From positions 1 to 64,000 of the forward strand of contig NZ_FNOI01000011.1 in NCBI RefSeq assembly GCF_900107015.1: 64,000 bases of DNA, given 5' to 3'. Positions 54,741-63,294 of the stretch are shown here, piece after piece (the stretch's first letter is position 1; each line of letters opens with the position of its first letter). This DNA is from Litoreibacter albidus (GTDB lineage: Bacteria > Pseudomonadota > Alphaproteobacteria > Rhodobacterales > Rhodobacteraceae). Position numbers and translations under genes: made by a program. Below the pieces are notes generated by a model. That model saw nothing but the letters and a program-made list of their open reading frames with translations. It had not been told where the DNA came from and ran no database searches.

Positions 54741-55810
54741 TTTTCACGGCTCACCGCAGAGAAGTCGCGCGGCAGGCGCAACTCAACCTTGCCGTTCTGT
54801 GCCAGCACCCGCGCTTCGCCCTCTGGCCGCGCCAGACGCAGCGATGTTTTGGACACCGATTTGGGCGGGGTCGGCGTGTCGTCCTCGGGCGGCAACAGGG
54901 CTTCGCGCAGCACGCGGACCTCTGAGGCGGGGTCGTGATCGTCCAGCGCTTTGAGGGTCTCCGCAACTTGCGCCCCGCGCCCCTCCTCCGCTTCGAACAG
55001 CTTGTAGAGGTCCATGCCCAAGGCGCGTGGGATTGCCTCCGGATGGAGCAACGCGTCGCCCAGAACATCCAAGACTTTTGCGAATTGACGGATGTAGCTG
55101 CGCTTCTGCTTTAGCGCGGAGGCGTATAAAACCGTCACCGCATCGCCCGGATCCATGCCTTCGTCGCGGGCATAGGAGATGGCGAGCCGCGCCATTTCAC
55201 CGAAAGAGATGTCTTTTCGGACGAGGTTTTCGTCCACCATCTTGCGGTACAAATCGACCAATGGTTCCCCGCGGGGAACCAGCGCGGCGGGGATCTTGGT
55301 GTAGCGCACGTCGCCTGTTTCCTCCGCCAACTCCTTGAATGCGGCCAAGCGGCGGAAGCCTTGGATCAGCTCAAACCCTGTTTCCGTCTGCTCCACGCGG
55401 ATCGGGTTAGAGAGCCCAACCGCCTTAATAGAGTCTTTTAGCTCCATCAATTCAGGGTCTGCGTTGGCGGAACGGTCCCGCGTCAGCTTTGTGATCACGA
55501 CGGATGATGTGGGGATCAGGTCGGTGATCAGGCCCATCTTCTTCAGCCGAACATGCTCATGCGCCAAGGCGTCATTCTCTGCACGAATGGCAGCTTCGGC
55601 CCCAGCCCGCTCCGACGTCGCGTCGGCGGCTTCGGAAATAGCGCTCGCCATCGGGCCACGACGTTGCGGCGCGGCCTCGTTTTGCAAGGGGTGACCTTGG
55701 ACATTGAAGGACTTGGTTTCCAGCGGAGGGTTCCCCGCGGGGAACCTCTCGTCCTCCGGCGCATCCTCCGCCTCGAAGTTGATGTCGAAAACGCTGCGTT
55801 TCTTAACCAT
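54698..55810 (-). CDS. parB: Plasmid partition protein ParB
   Basis: The 370-residue protein has a ParB/Spo0J N-terminal region (IPTSSVVITKLTRDRSANADPELMELKDSIKAVGLSNPIRVEQTETGFELIQGFRRLAAFKELAEE), with the GFRRL segment in the place of the usual GERR CTP-binding motif. A helix-turn-helix central part (DISFGEMARLAISYARDEG...KQKRSYIRQFAKVLDVLGDALLHPEAIPRALGMDL) and a C-terminal dimer domain follow. It would bind the palindromes listed here; two of them lie inside its own coding sequence. It is three bases downstream of parA in the same operon. Confidence 0.9.
   Translation of the reverse strand: MVKKRSVFDINFEAEDAPEDERFPAGNPPLETKSFNVQGHPLQNEAAPQRRGPMASAISEAADATSERAGAEAAIRAENDALAHEHVRLKKMGLITDLIPTSSVVITKLTRDRSANADPELMELKDSIKAVGLSNPIRVEQTETGFELIQGFRRLAAFKELAEETGDVRYTKIPAALVPRGEPLVDLYRKMVDENLVRKDISFGEMARLAISYARDEGMDPGDAVTVLYASALKQKRSYIRQFAKVLDVLGDALLHPEAIPRALGMDLYKLFEAEEGRGAQVAETLKALDDHDPASEVRVLREALLPPEDDTPTPPKSVSKTSLRLARPEGEARVLAQNGKVELRLPRDFSAVSREKLQSAVEAFLANLD
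55262..55281. repeat. parS-like palindrome, site 3, inside parB
   Basis: The identical 20-base palindrome is read through by parB, encoding VPRGEP in an otherwise conserved region (AALVPRGEPLVDLYRKMV). Confidence 0.85.
55729..55746. repeat. parS-like palindrome, site 4, inside parB
   Basis: An 18-base copy (outer pair changed), located in the poorly conserved N-terminal part of parB and encoding RFPAGNPP. Confidence 0.85.
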
Positions 55811-55813
55811 CTA

Positions 55814-57109
55814 TTAGTCCTCCACCTTGTCCCACGCATCCGTCAGCGTGTCCCTGAATTCCTCGTAAGCCCGATCAAACGACGCACGTGCGCGGCGCCA
55901 TGTCTCCCGCGTCATCTGGCGGTAATCAATCTCGTAAACGGACGACAGGAAGCGGCCGGACTGCTCCACCGCGCGGGTCATCTCGATCGGATGCTCGGCA
56001 ACATGTGACTTAAAGACCTGACCAAAAGCTGACTGCATCGCGCGGTGCAAATCGTTGTTCGGCTCGAACCGCGTCAGCAAGAACTTGAGATCAAGGAACG
56101 CCTTATCGACGCCGGTGCTGCCGGGTGTCTGCCCCTTAAAGCGGCCCAAATCTTCCAGCGCCTCGGACAGCTGGCCGATGAAACTGGTGGTTGAATCGTA
56201 TTCCCAGTAGCCGGGGCCGGAGGGGATGTAGAGCACGTCGGACGCGAAAACCGCGTTCATCGACTGGTACCCGATGGCGGGCGGGCAGTCGAAGATGATC
56301 ATGTCGTAGGCGTCGTCCGGCAGTTGATCAAGGTAGCGCGACACGGCAGCGAAAAACGACCATTCCGGATTGAGGTAGCGGTACTGCGCGGAGGCAAATT
56401 CCACGAAGGCGGCATTGGCGCAGGAGGGCACCAAATCAATCGACGGCCAGCTTGTCGGCTTGATGAAGTCGGCCACGCGCAGATCGCTTAGGCCCATTCC
56501 GGTCACGGCGGCGGGCAAGGTGCGGCGGGGCAGGGTGGTGCCGGATTCCGCACCGGCGGGCGCGTTGTTCATCCGCTCCGTCTCGCGGATCAGGTCGCGG
56601 GCCATGATGCCCCAGACGGTGAATTCCTCGGCCACGTCGGACAGGCCCATGGAGTGGCTGAGCGTGGCTTGCGGGTCGAAGTCTACGCACAGCACTCGGT
56701 AGCCGTCGAGGGCTGCGGCATGGGCAAAATGCAACGCGACGGTGGACTTGCCAGCGCCGCCTTTGAAGTTGGCAATCGCCGCGCGGATGGCGCGTTTACC
56801 GGCGGGGCGCTTGGGCATCAGGGAGCGACCTTTGACTTTGATCTTGCGGCGCAGCTCGTTGATTTCCTCCAGCGTGTACCAGCGCTGACGACCGTCTTCT
56901 TCTACCAGGCCTTCGGGCAGGGACGGGTCCGCGGCGAGGCGACCACGCAAGGTCGAGGGGTTCATCTTGAAGATCAGCTCCGCGACCTCCCAGCTAGAGA
57001 ACCGGCGGAGCGTCTTCTCCATCTCGGGGGAGTAGGTCTGCTGGCGGATGAAGCCCTGCATCTTGAGCGATTGGGCCTGAAGTCTGGCCAGATCGGAGTG
57101 GTTGAACAT
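55814..57109 (-). CDS. parA: Plasmid partition ATPase ParA (with N-terminal DNA-binding domain)
   Basis: The 431-residue protein starts at MFNHSDLARLQAQ (GGGA ahead); an ATG at 57148 would start inside a palindrome. The N-terminal ~110 residues hold a helix-turn-helix (SSWEVAELIFKMNPSTLRGRLAADPSLPEG, RQRWYTLEEINELRR). The ATPase then shows the deviant Walker A FKGGAGKST, DFDPQATLSHSMG, and IIFDCPPAIGYQSMNAVFAS. This is the type Ia/RepA-like ParA class that also represses its own operon. It moves ParB-bound plasmid copies along the nucleoid. Confidence 0.92.
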   Translation of the reverse strand: MFNHSDLARLQAQSLKMQGFIRQQTYSPEMEKTLRRFSSWEVAELIFKMNPSTLRGRLAADPSLPEGLVEEDGRQRWYTLEEINELRRKIKVKGRSLMPKRPAGKRAIRAAIANFKGGAGKSTVALHFAHAAALDGYRVLCVDFDPQATLSHSMGLSDVAEEFTVWGIMARDLIRETERMNNAPAGAESGTTLPRRTLPAAVTGMGLSDLRVADFIKPTSWPSIDLVPSCANAAFVEFASAQYRYLNPEWSFFAAVSRYLDQLPDDAYDMIIFDCPPAIGYQSMNAVFASDVLYIPSGPGYWEYDSTTSFIGQLSEALEDLGRFKGQTPGSTGVDKAFLDLKFLLTRFEPNNDLHRAMQSAFGQVFKSHVAEHPIEMTRAVEQSGRFLSSVYEIDYRQMTRETWRRARASFDRAYEEFRDTLTDAWDKVED

Positions 57110-57127
57110 GTGTCGATCCCAACTGTG

Positions 57128-57147
57128 TGGTTCCCCGCGGGGAACCA
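57128..57147. repeat. parS-like palindrome, site 5, upstream of parA
   Basis: The identical 20-base palindrome, 19-38 bases ahead of the chosen parA start. It may serve both as centromere and as operator for the parAB promoter. Confidence 0.85.
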
Positions 57148-57148
57148 T

Positions 57149-57628
57149 CCCCCCGCTCAGAACGCTTTTTCTGATTATTTCCTGATTTACGTCTAATTTG
57201 CTATCGTTGAAAACCCTATTTATAAAAAAACCGGAAACATCGCGCTGGCACAGGGCCCTTTAACATAAAGGCGATGCAGCGATTCTCTCTGTCGGGCGGT
57301 GAAACGGGTCCGAGCCTACGCAGATCGACAAAATATAGGGGGACGTCTTTGACTGTTCTGCCGTATATTGGGGGACAAAACTGCGTCAATAGGGGACAGC
57401 CTGAATGGCCCCCTATACCTTAGATACCTTTTTTCATCTTTTGATTTAGGTTTGGGGTTTGGAAATATTTGAACGAAGGCTTGACAGAATCGGGGTTTAG
57501 GACGCAAATCACCTTGAGATCGGGAAAGGCGTTGCCTCATACAAATCCCGACGACCGGATCGTTCAACAGATCCACAGAGCAGGCAGGCATCTCTCCAAA
57601 TACGATTGATGCGACTTCGAGGGCAGAC
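57149..57628. other. Putative replication origin with iteron-like repeats
   Basis: This 480-base gap between divergent parA and the initiator gene is AT-rich in its first part (57170-57230). It contains four related motifs: ATATAGGGGGAC (57333-57344), TATATTGGGGGAC (57364-57376), AATAGGGGAC (57388-57397) and, reversed, GGCCCCCTATA (57408-57418). These resemble initiator-binding iterons. An AT tract follows (CCTTTTTTCATCTTTTGATTTAGG). No gene is seen; both divergent promoters must also lie here. Confidence 0.65.
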
Positions 57629-58318
57629 ATGCATTCTCCGAAAGCTGTGGGGCGTCAGGCCGCCGCACGTAAATACGATATTATCACCGCACTGGGCACC
57701 TATGCTTTGGCGCGGGGCAAACACGATCACCGGCTGGTGCTTCGACTGCTGACGCTGATCACCGCGCGCTATAACTGGCAACGCGACGAGTTGGCGGTGG
57801 GCCAGCGCGAGATCGCGCGCATGTGGTCGGTGGACGAGCGCACGGTGAAGCGCGAGATGGCGAAACTGCGCGGCATGGGCTGGCTGGTGGTCAAGCGGCA
57901 GGGCGCGCGGGGCAGGGTGTCGGAGTACAGCATTAACTTTGTGCGCCTGCTGGATGACACACGCGACGATTGGGCCAAGGTTGGCCCCGACTATGATCAC
58001 CGCATGAAAGGCGAGCCTGCGCCGGAGCAGGGCGCAGAGGTGGTGCCCCTGCCGGTGCGCGGTGCTGTGCCCGCACCGGAGGCAGGTGGCGGCTCTGCGT
58101 GGGATTTGGCGCGCGCTATTTTGCACCAAGAGGACGCGGCGAATTACGGCAGCTGGTTCCACCGTCTGCGCGCTGGCGAGAGGGTAGGGGGGCGACTGAC
58201 CCTTGTGGCCCCCAGCCGGTTCCACGCGGCCTATGTGCGGTCCCATTTCACGGTGCGTTTGCTGAATGTGTGCCGTAGCGTTGATGACAGCATCACACAG
58301 GTGTTTGTGACGGAGTAG
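57629..58318 (+). CDS. DnaA-like plasmid replication initiator
   Basis: The 229-residue protein has a winged-helix N-terminal part (AVGQREIARMWSVDERTVKREMAKLRGMGWLVVKRQGARGRVSEYSINFVRLL) and a C-terminal segment that resembles DnaA domain I (WDLARAILHQEDAANYGSWFHRLRAGERVGGRLTLVAPSRFHAAYVRSHFTVRLLNVC). It has no AAA+ ATPase domain. This fits the DnaA-like replicases known from Rhodobacterales extrachromosomal replicons, which stand beside parAB. It probably binds the iteron-like repeats upstream and recruits the helicase via its DnaA-like end. Confidence 0.85.
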   Translation: MHSPKAVGRQAAARKYDIITALGTYALARGKHDHRLVLRLLTLITARYNWQRDELAVGQREIARMWSVDERTVKREMAKLRGMGWLVVKRQGARGRVSEYSINFVRLLDDTRDDWAKVGPDYDHRMKGEPAPEQGAEVVPLPVRGAVPAPEAGGGSAWDLARAILHQEDAANYGSWFHRLRAGERVGGRLTLVAPSRFHAAYVRSHFTVRLLNVCRSVDDSITQVFVTE

Positions 58319-58384
58319 ACGGCCCTATGGTGCCTTGGGGCGGGGTGACGCTGAGGGGGCTTAAATGGCCGCTGTAAGCGCCAC

Positions 58385-58414
58385 AAAAAAGGGCCCGCAT
58401 TTCTGCGAACCCTT
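58385..58414 (-). terminator. Terminator of the wza-like gene
   Basis: A hairpin with arms GGG..CGCA and TGCG..CCC around a TTTC loop is followed, on the minus strand, by TTTTTT. It lies 27 bases beyond the stop of the leftward export gene and also separates it from the convergent initiator gene. Confidence 0.75.
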
Positions 58415-58440
58415 TGTAATCATTTAACTTAGCTGGTTGC

Positions 58441-59793
58441 CTAGTTGGTCGCCAATGCCGCGCCGCTGGTAAGCAGGGACGGGATGAACTGCGACAATGC
58501 GCGGTTCCATTTGGTGATCGGCTGCTCTGCGATGAAGACTACATCGTTCGGGCGCATCTGCATCTTGGTGGCTAAGATCAGGTTGGTCGCGTCGGAGCCG
58601 TCCAGGTGCCAAGCGGTGATCAGATCAGGATTGCCTGGTTCTGGGGAGCCACGCAGGATGTAGATTTTGCGTGGGTTGGCCTCTTTGTTGAGGAAGCCGT
58701 CGTTCTCGAACAGCGCGTCTGCGAGCGTTGCTTTGCGGCCGAAGGGCAGGGCGTAGCGGCCGTTTTTGGCAACTTCCCCGGTGAGATAGACGTAATCGCG
58801 ATCAACGGCTTCCAGCTCGATCTGGGCGCGGAAGTTATCGCGGCTTTCGTCCAGCGCGGCACGGCGCAGGTTCACCTCGGCGTTCAATTCGGCAAGGGCC
58901 TGTACGCGCGACTGCTGGCGGAACTCGGCCAGTGTGATCTGCTCTTGGAAGTAGGCTTGCGCCTTGTTCAGCTGGTATTCCGTGTCGACGAAAATGCTGT
59001 CGCCATCCACAAGGCGGGTTTTCTGCGCGTTGGCGTTGCCCAGATACTCGTTCAGCGGGATTTGGTAGAGTTTGCCGTCGCGGTAGATGCGAATGGAGGC
59101 GTAATCCAAGTCTTCGGTGTCAACACCGCCCGCCGCAGCGAGTGCCGCGTCAAGTGTCAGAGGGGTCAGCGTGATCGGAACCACGGTCGGGCTGGCGACG
59201 GCGCCGCCCAAGGACACGCGCTTGGAGTTGAATGCGGAGATTTCCAAGCTGAATGTCGGGTCGATCTGGCTTTGCACCAAACGTTGGAACAGTAAAGCGT
59301 CGGCTTCTTCCAGCGTCATGCCGGAGACCTGAACGCGGCCCACTTCAGGGATCGCGATCGCGCCGTCATCTTGCACGGTGTAGCCTTGGCGGGCGTTTTG
59401 CGCGGCCAGAAGCCCGCTGAGTTCTTCAACGGTGCTGCCGCCGGTTTTTGTGGCCAAAAGCAACACGTCACCAACGCCGATTTTATACGCGCCCGGGGAG
59501 ACGGGCGGCGGCAGGCGGGTTGCCATGTTTGCTGGGCGATCTTGGGCGTTCAGCGACGCCACGGGTGCTGTGCCAGAGCTGCGAACGCCGTTGCCGCTGC
59601 CTGCGTTCGAGAAGAACGCGGCGGGCAGCGCTTTTGGGGTGTAGGCGCTGGAATTGGCAGCCCGCACGGAGGACGCGGTGAGCGGTACAACGCGGACCTT
59701 GCCTTCCTCGGCGGTTACTTTCGGGGAGATGTAGGCCGCACCGCAACCTGTCACTGTTCCCAAGGCCATAGCCACTACGATATGTTTCAGCAT
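58441..59793 (-). CDS. Polysaccharide export outer-membrane lipoprotein (Wza-like)
   Basis: The 450-residue protein starts with the lipobox signal MLKHIVVAMALGTVTGCGAAY. The export domain is clear: VSPGAYKIGVGDVLLLATKTG, GAIAIPEVGRVQVSGMTLEEADALL. SLBB-type repeats follow (VSLGGAVASPTVVPITLTPLTLDAALAAAGGVDTEDLDYASIRIYRDGKLYQIPL; YVYLTGEVAKNGRYALPFGRKATLADAL). It would form the outer-membrane pore for exopolysaccharide, working with the Wzc-like protein encoded upstream. Confidence 0.92.
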   Translation of the reverse strand: MLKHIVVAMALGTVTGCGAAYISPKVTAEEGKVRVVPLTASSVRAANSSAYTPKALPAAFFSNAGSGNGVRSSGTAPVASLNAQDRPANMATRLPPPVSPGAYKIGVGDVLLLATKTGGSTVEELSGLLAAQNARQGYTVQDDGAIAIPEVGRVQVSGMTLEEADALLFQRLVQSQIDPTFSLEISAFNSKRVSLGGAVASPTVVPITLTPLTLDAALAAAGGVDTEDLDYASIRIYRDGKLYQIPLNEYLGNANAQKTRLVDGDSIFVDTEYQLNKAQAYFQEQITLAEFRQQSRVQALAELNAEVNLRRAALDESRDNFRAQIELEAVDRDYVYLTGEVAKNGRYALPFGRKATLADALFENDGFLNKEANPRKIYILRGSPEPGNPDLITAWHLDGSDATNLILATKMQMRPNDVVFIAEQPITKWNRALSQFIPSLLTSGAALATN

Positions 59794-59938
59794 GAAATGC
59801 CCCTGCGCCCCGTTTTTGATTGCATACCTTATGTTAATACATGGGCATGAATGCAAGGACAGAGGCCCACTTTCGTCATAAAAGAAGGCGTTTTGTTACT
59901 TGGGGGTCGCAGTGGCGGGAAGCCGCCGGTGGTGCGGC

Positions 59939-62056
59939 TCAGTTGTCGTAGTAGGAGCTGTAATCGCCGTAGCCGCCGCCATATCCGTAGCGTTTCATAC
60001 CCTTGTCGCTGATCTGGCCAAGGACCAAACCGGAGATTTTGAGGTTCACGCCTTCGAACGAGCGGATGCCGTCGCGGACTTGGCGTTGCGACGTGCTGTC
60101 CCAGCGAACGGTGTACAAGATCGCATCTACGTGCTGCCCGATCACCCGCGCATCAGGGACCGCGAGGACCGGCGGCGTGTCGATGATGATGTAGTCGTAT
60201 TCGGCGCGCAACTCGGTGAGGAAGTTGCGGAAGCGCTCTGACGAATAGACGTCTGCGGGGTTGGTCGAGGTCTTCTCGGCGACCAAAAGATCAGCATGCA
60301 GGCTAGCCTCTTTGATCACTGCCGTATCAAACGGGGTTTCGCCGGAGAGCACGGACATCAGACCGTTTTGATCCTTCAGGTCGAAGTATTCGGCAAACAC
60401 ACGTTTGCGCATGTCGCCTTCAATAAGCAGAACCTTTTTGCCCATTTTGGCCAAGTTTTGGGTCAGGGCCAACGACTGGGTGGTTTTGCCTTCACCCGGT
60501 ACGGAGGAAGTGGACATGATGATCTGCGGCGGATTGTCGAGGTCCGAGAGCAGCACCGATGTGCGCAGGTTGCGCACGGCTTCGGCGGCGGCTGACGTCG
60601 GTTTGTCAGACAGATATTTCAGCACGTTGCTGCGGTTTCGTGCGGGAATAGACGGGATTTGGCCCAAAACAGGGTAGCCTGTCTTGTTCTCAAGATCTTC
60701 GCCCAAACGGAACGTATTCTGCGCCATCTCGCGGCCAACAACGATGGCAACGCCGACCATGAGGCCGAGGATCAGCATCAGCGCCATGACCATGGATTTA
60801 CGCGGAGCGGAGGGGGTAAGCGGGACGACCGCGAGCGATAGGATGCGGCTGTCGGCCTGTTGGATGCCCTGCTGGATCGACGTCTCTTTCAGGCGGTTCA
60901 GGAAGTATTCGTAGATCAGGCGGTTGGCTTCGGCTTCACGTTCCAGCTGTTGCAGGGTCACGAGGTCGGCGGACTGACGTTCAATCTGGCCTTCTTGGGT
61001 GACGATAGAGTTTTCTAGCGCAGTGATCTGATTGCTGATGCGGGCCAGATCAACTTCTGCGCGTTGGATAACTTGGTCAAAGCGGGCTTCAAAAACGGTG
61101 CGGTCGGGCGTTTCGGAGCGCAAAATCAGCTGCGTTAGCGTGTTATCGGCGGCCAGATCGGCCATCTTCTGCATATCGCCAGCGGCGCGGGCGGCGTTCA
61201 GCTCGGCAATCCGTTGTTCGGCTGCGGCAAGGCTGGCGGTGGCTTCGCGCAGGCGGTCGCGGGTTTCTTTAAGCTGACGGTTCAGGCCCCCGAGCGTTTC
61301 GGCGCTGATCAGCTCCGTGCCGGCGTTGAATTCTTTCACCGCAGTAACGGCTTCTTCCAGCTCGATTTGCAGCTGGCCGACGCGGTCCGTTAACCACTCG
61401 GTGGCTTTCTCGGTGGCGTCGAATTTGACCTCGATTTGCTCGAGGATGTAGAGTTCTGACAGGGTGTTGGCGATTTCAGCGGACTTCTGCGGGCTTTCCG
61501 TCGTGGCGGTGATGCGGAACACATAGCTTTGGCGGACGTTGGATACGGAGATTGTATCAAGAACCCTGTCGATGGTGGCGTCCAACAGTTCCCGCTCGCT
61601 GGATTGCGGGCCTTCCGCGCTGGAGAACAGTCCTTTAACGCCCGAGATCAAGCGACCGGGTGACAGCAGCGGCTTGGATTGCAAGCTGGTGTTGAATTCC
61701 GGATCTTCCATCAAATTCAGCTGTTTTACCAGTTTCTCGATAAGACCACGCGAGCGGATTACCTCTACCTCGGTGTTGATCGCGACCTGATCACCGCCAA
61801 TGCCTGTCATGACGCTTTCCAAGTCGACGACCTGCTCCTGACGGCTTTCCAGCATCACCACCGCGCTGGAAGTATACACAGGGGTTGCCATGAAGAAGGC
61901 GTAGATAATGCCCAACACAAGCCCGATCACAGCAGCAATGATCACCAGCATCTTGCCGCGCCAAATGGTCCCAAGCAGCGCTGTCAGATCGATCTCGTCG
62001 TCGTCATGGGATGCCACAGAAAGTGACGAGATTTTCGAGTTGGACATGTCGCTCAT
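59939..62056 (-). CDS. Polysaccharide co-polymerase and tyrosine kinase (Wzc-like)
   Basis: The 705-residue protein (start MSDMSNSKISSLS; MSNSK nine bases later is also possible) has a Wzz domain flanked by two membrane helices (MLVIIAAVIGLVLGIIYAFFMATPV; VMALMLILGLMVGVAIVV) with a long coiled coil between (EEAVTAVKEFNAGTELISAETLGGLNRQLKETRDRLREATASLAAAEQRIAEL). The cytoplasmic BY-kinase has Walker A SSVPGEGKTTQSLALT, EGDMRKRVF and IIIDTPPVLAVPDARVIG. It ends in a tyrosine cluster (RYGYGGGYGDYSSYYDN). It controls chain length and export. Confidence 0.92.
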   Translation of the reverse strand: MSDMSNSKISSLSVASHDDDEIDLTALLGTIWRGKMLVIIAAVIGLVLGIIYAFFMATPVYTSSAVVMLESRQEQVVDLESVMTGIGGDQVAINTEVEVIRSRGLIEKLVKQLNLMEDPEFNTSLQSKPLLSPGRLISGVKGLFSSAEGPQSSERELLDATIDRVLDTISVSNVRQSYVFRITATTESPQKSAEIANTLSELYILEQIEVKFDATEKATEWLTDRVGQLQIELEEAVTAVKEFNAGTELISAETLGGLNRQLKETRDRLREATASLAAAEQRIAELNAARAAGDMQKMADLAADNTLTQLILRSETPDRTVFEARFDQVIQRAEVDLARISNQITALENSIVTQEGQIERQSADLVTLQQLEREAEANRLIYEYFLNRLKETSIQQGIQQADSRILSLAVVPLTPSAPRKSMVMALMLILGLMVGVAIVVGREMAQNTFRLGEDLENKTGYPVLGQIPSIPARNRSNVLKYLSDKPTSAAAEAVRNLRTSVLLSDLDNPPQIIMSTSSVPGEGKTTQSLALTQNLAKMGKKVLLIEGDMRKRVFAEYFDLKDQNGLMSVLSGETPFDTAVIKEASLHADLLVAEKTSTNPADVYSSERFRNFLTELRAEYDYIIIDTPPVLAVPDARVIGQHVDAILYTVRWDSTSQRQVRDGIRSFEGVNLKISGLVLGQISDKGMKRYGYGGGYGDYSSYYDN

Positions 62057-62237
62057 AGCAGTGATCTTAACCTTTAGGAATCCGAGGAGCCTTCTCATAA
62101 TTGGCCATGCTTCGCAAGTCTCGACACTGATGGCCCCTTGGGTCACCCGAGCACGCAGACTTGTTGCGACGGCTGCGGATACCTATTATCGGAAGTGTCT
62201 TGAGTAAAATCGTATCGTGCAACAAGGGGGACCCGTC

Positions 62238-63014
62238 GTGCGAAATATCCTGCGCGCGTTGCGCCCGTCTTCCAAGCCGCAAGCCGCACCCGTTGATACG
62301 ACATCGCTCCTGCCCGCGCAGGCGGTTTACGCGATTGGCGACATTCATGGATGTGTCGATCTGATTGACCCGCTGCTGGCGCGGATTGATACGGATATCG
62401 GTAGGCGCGATAATACCCCAGTGCATCTGGTGTTTCTGGGGGACTATGTGGACCGTGGGCCGGATTCCGCAGGTGTTTTGGCACTGCTTTACGAGATGGC
62501 ACAGAAGATGCCGGAGATGGTGACCTGCCTCATGGGAAACCACGAGCGCATGATGCTGGATTTTATCGACGATCCGGCAGGGCGCGGCGGGCGTTGGCTG
62601 AACAACGGCGGCAATGAGACATTAGCGAGCTACGGGATCGGCAAGGTCTCCCCCAAAGCGCCGTTGGAAGATATGACCGAAGCCGCCGACGCGCTGGTGG
62701 CTGCTTTGCCCGACGGGATGGAAGCGTGGCTGCGGGCGTTGCCGCTGCAATGGCAGAGCGGCAATCTGGTGTGCGTTCACGCGGCGATGAACCCCGCCCG
62801 CGCCCCGAAAGAGCAGCACGCCCGCACGCTGCTTTGGGGGCACCGTGATTTCATGAGTACCCCGCGCGAAGACGGGGTTTGGGTGATCCATGGCCATACA
62901 ATCGTGAAAACGCCGGACATCACCGATAAGCGTATCGCGATCGACACGGGTGCCTTTCGGACAGGCCAACTCACGGCGGCAGCAATCACCGAAGGGGTGT
63001 GCCGGTTTTTGTGA
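62238..63014 (+). CDS. PPP-family metallophosphatase
   Basis: The 258-residue protein (GTG at 62238 behind AAGGGGG; GTG at 62217 is less likely) has the three hallmark metal motifs of PPP phosphatases: YAIGDIHGCVDLID, VFLGDYVDRGPDS and CLMGNHERMMLD. A late WVIHGHTIVKTPDI follows. It is divergent from the Wzc-like kinase gene. Usual Wzc partners are low-molecular-weight tyrosine phosphatases, so this may be a different kind of counter-enzyme, or may be unrelated. Confidence 0.9.
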   Translation: MRNILRALRPSSKPQAAPVDTTSLLPAQAVYAIGDIHGCVDLIDPLLARIDTDIGRRDNTPVHLVFLGDYVDRGPDSAGVLALLYEMAQKMPEMVTCLMGNHERMMLDFIDDPAGRGGRWLNNGGNETLASYGIGKVSPKAPLEDMTEAADALVAALPDGMEAWLRALPLQWQSGNLVCVHAAMNPARAPKEQHARTLLWGHRDFMSTPREDGVWVIHGHTIVKTPDITDKRIAIDTGAFRTGQLTAAAITEGVCRFL

Positions 63015-63294
63015 TCGATGCAAGCCTTGAGCTGCGGCGCGATTGTAATTAATGGACGCCGACAAACCTGTTGCCGTCACAAATGCTGCAAAATTCCCCT
63101 GTCGGGTTAAGTGGCAAGACGGTTCTATGGGAGCGTAACGAGTATTCGGTGAGGGGGGGCGTTTCGGATGGAAAAGCTAAATAGCGGCAAAGAATGGCCT
63201 GTCGGGGAGAAACATCTTCGTCGCGAGTTAGTAATTTGTTAACTGTACCCGCGTTGAATAATTTTTTTCTCCATTTTATTGATCGGTCATAATA
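63015..63294. promoter_or_regulatory. Leader region of the exopolysaccharide gene
   Basis: This 280-base gap before the rightward polysaccharide gene contains no recognisable gene. The last 60 bases are AT-rich (AATAATTTTTTTCTCC, ATTTTATTGATC) and probably include the promoter. Confidence 0.45.

Noticed and set aside
54520-54954. Plus-strand 144-codon frame after the recombinase
   Set aside because: It starts in the palindrome and runs antisense to parB; its similarity to the recombinase end is explained by the local duplication.
54521-57147. Palindromes considered as transcription terminators
   Set aside because: They have no T-run, are identical to each other, occur inside coding sequence, and match the repABC parS pattern, so partition sites are the better reading.
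57109-57148. Upstream ATG extending ParA by 13 residues
   Set aside because: It would place the start inside a parS-like palindrome with no ribosome site; MFNHSDL at 57109 has a GGGA at proper distance.
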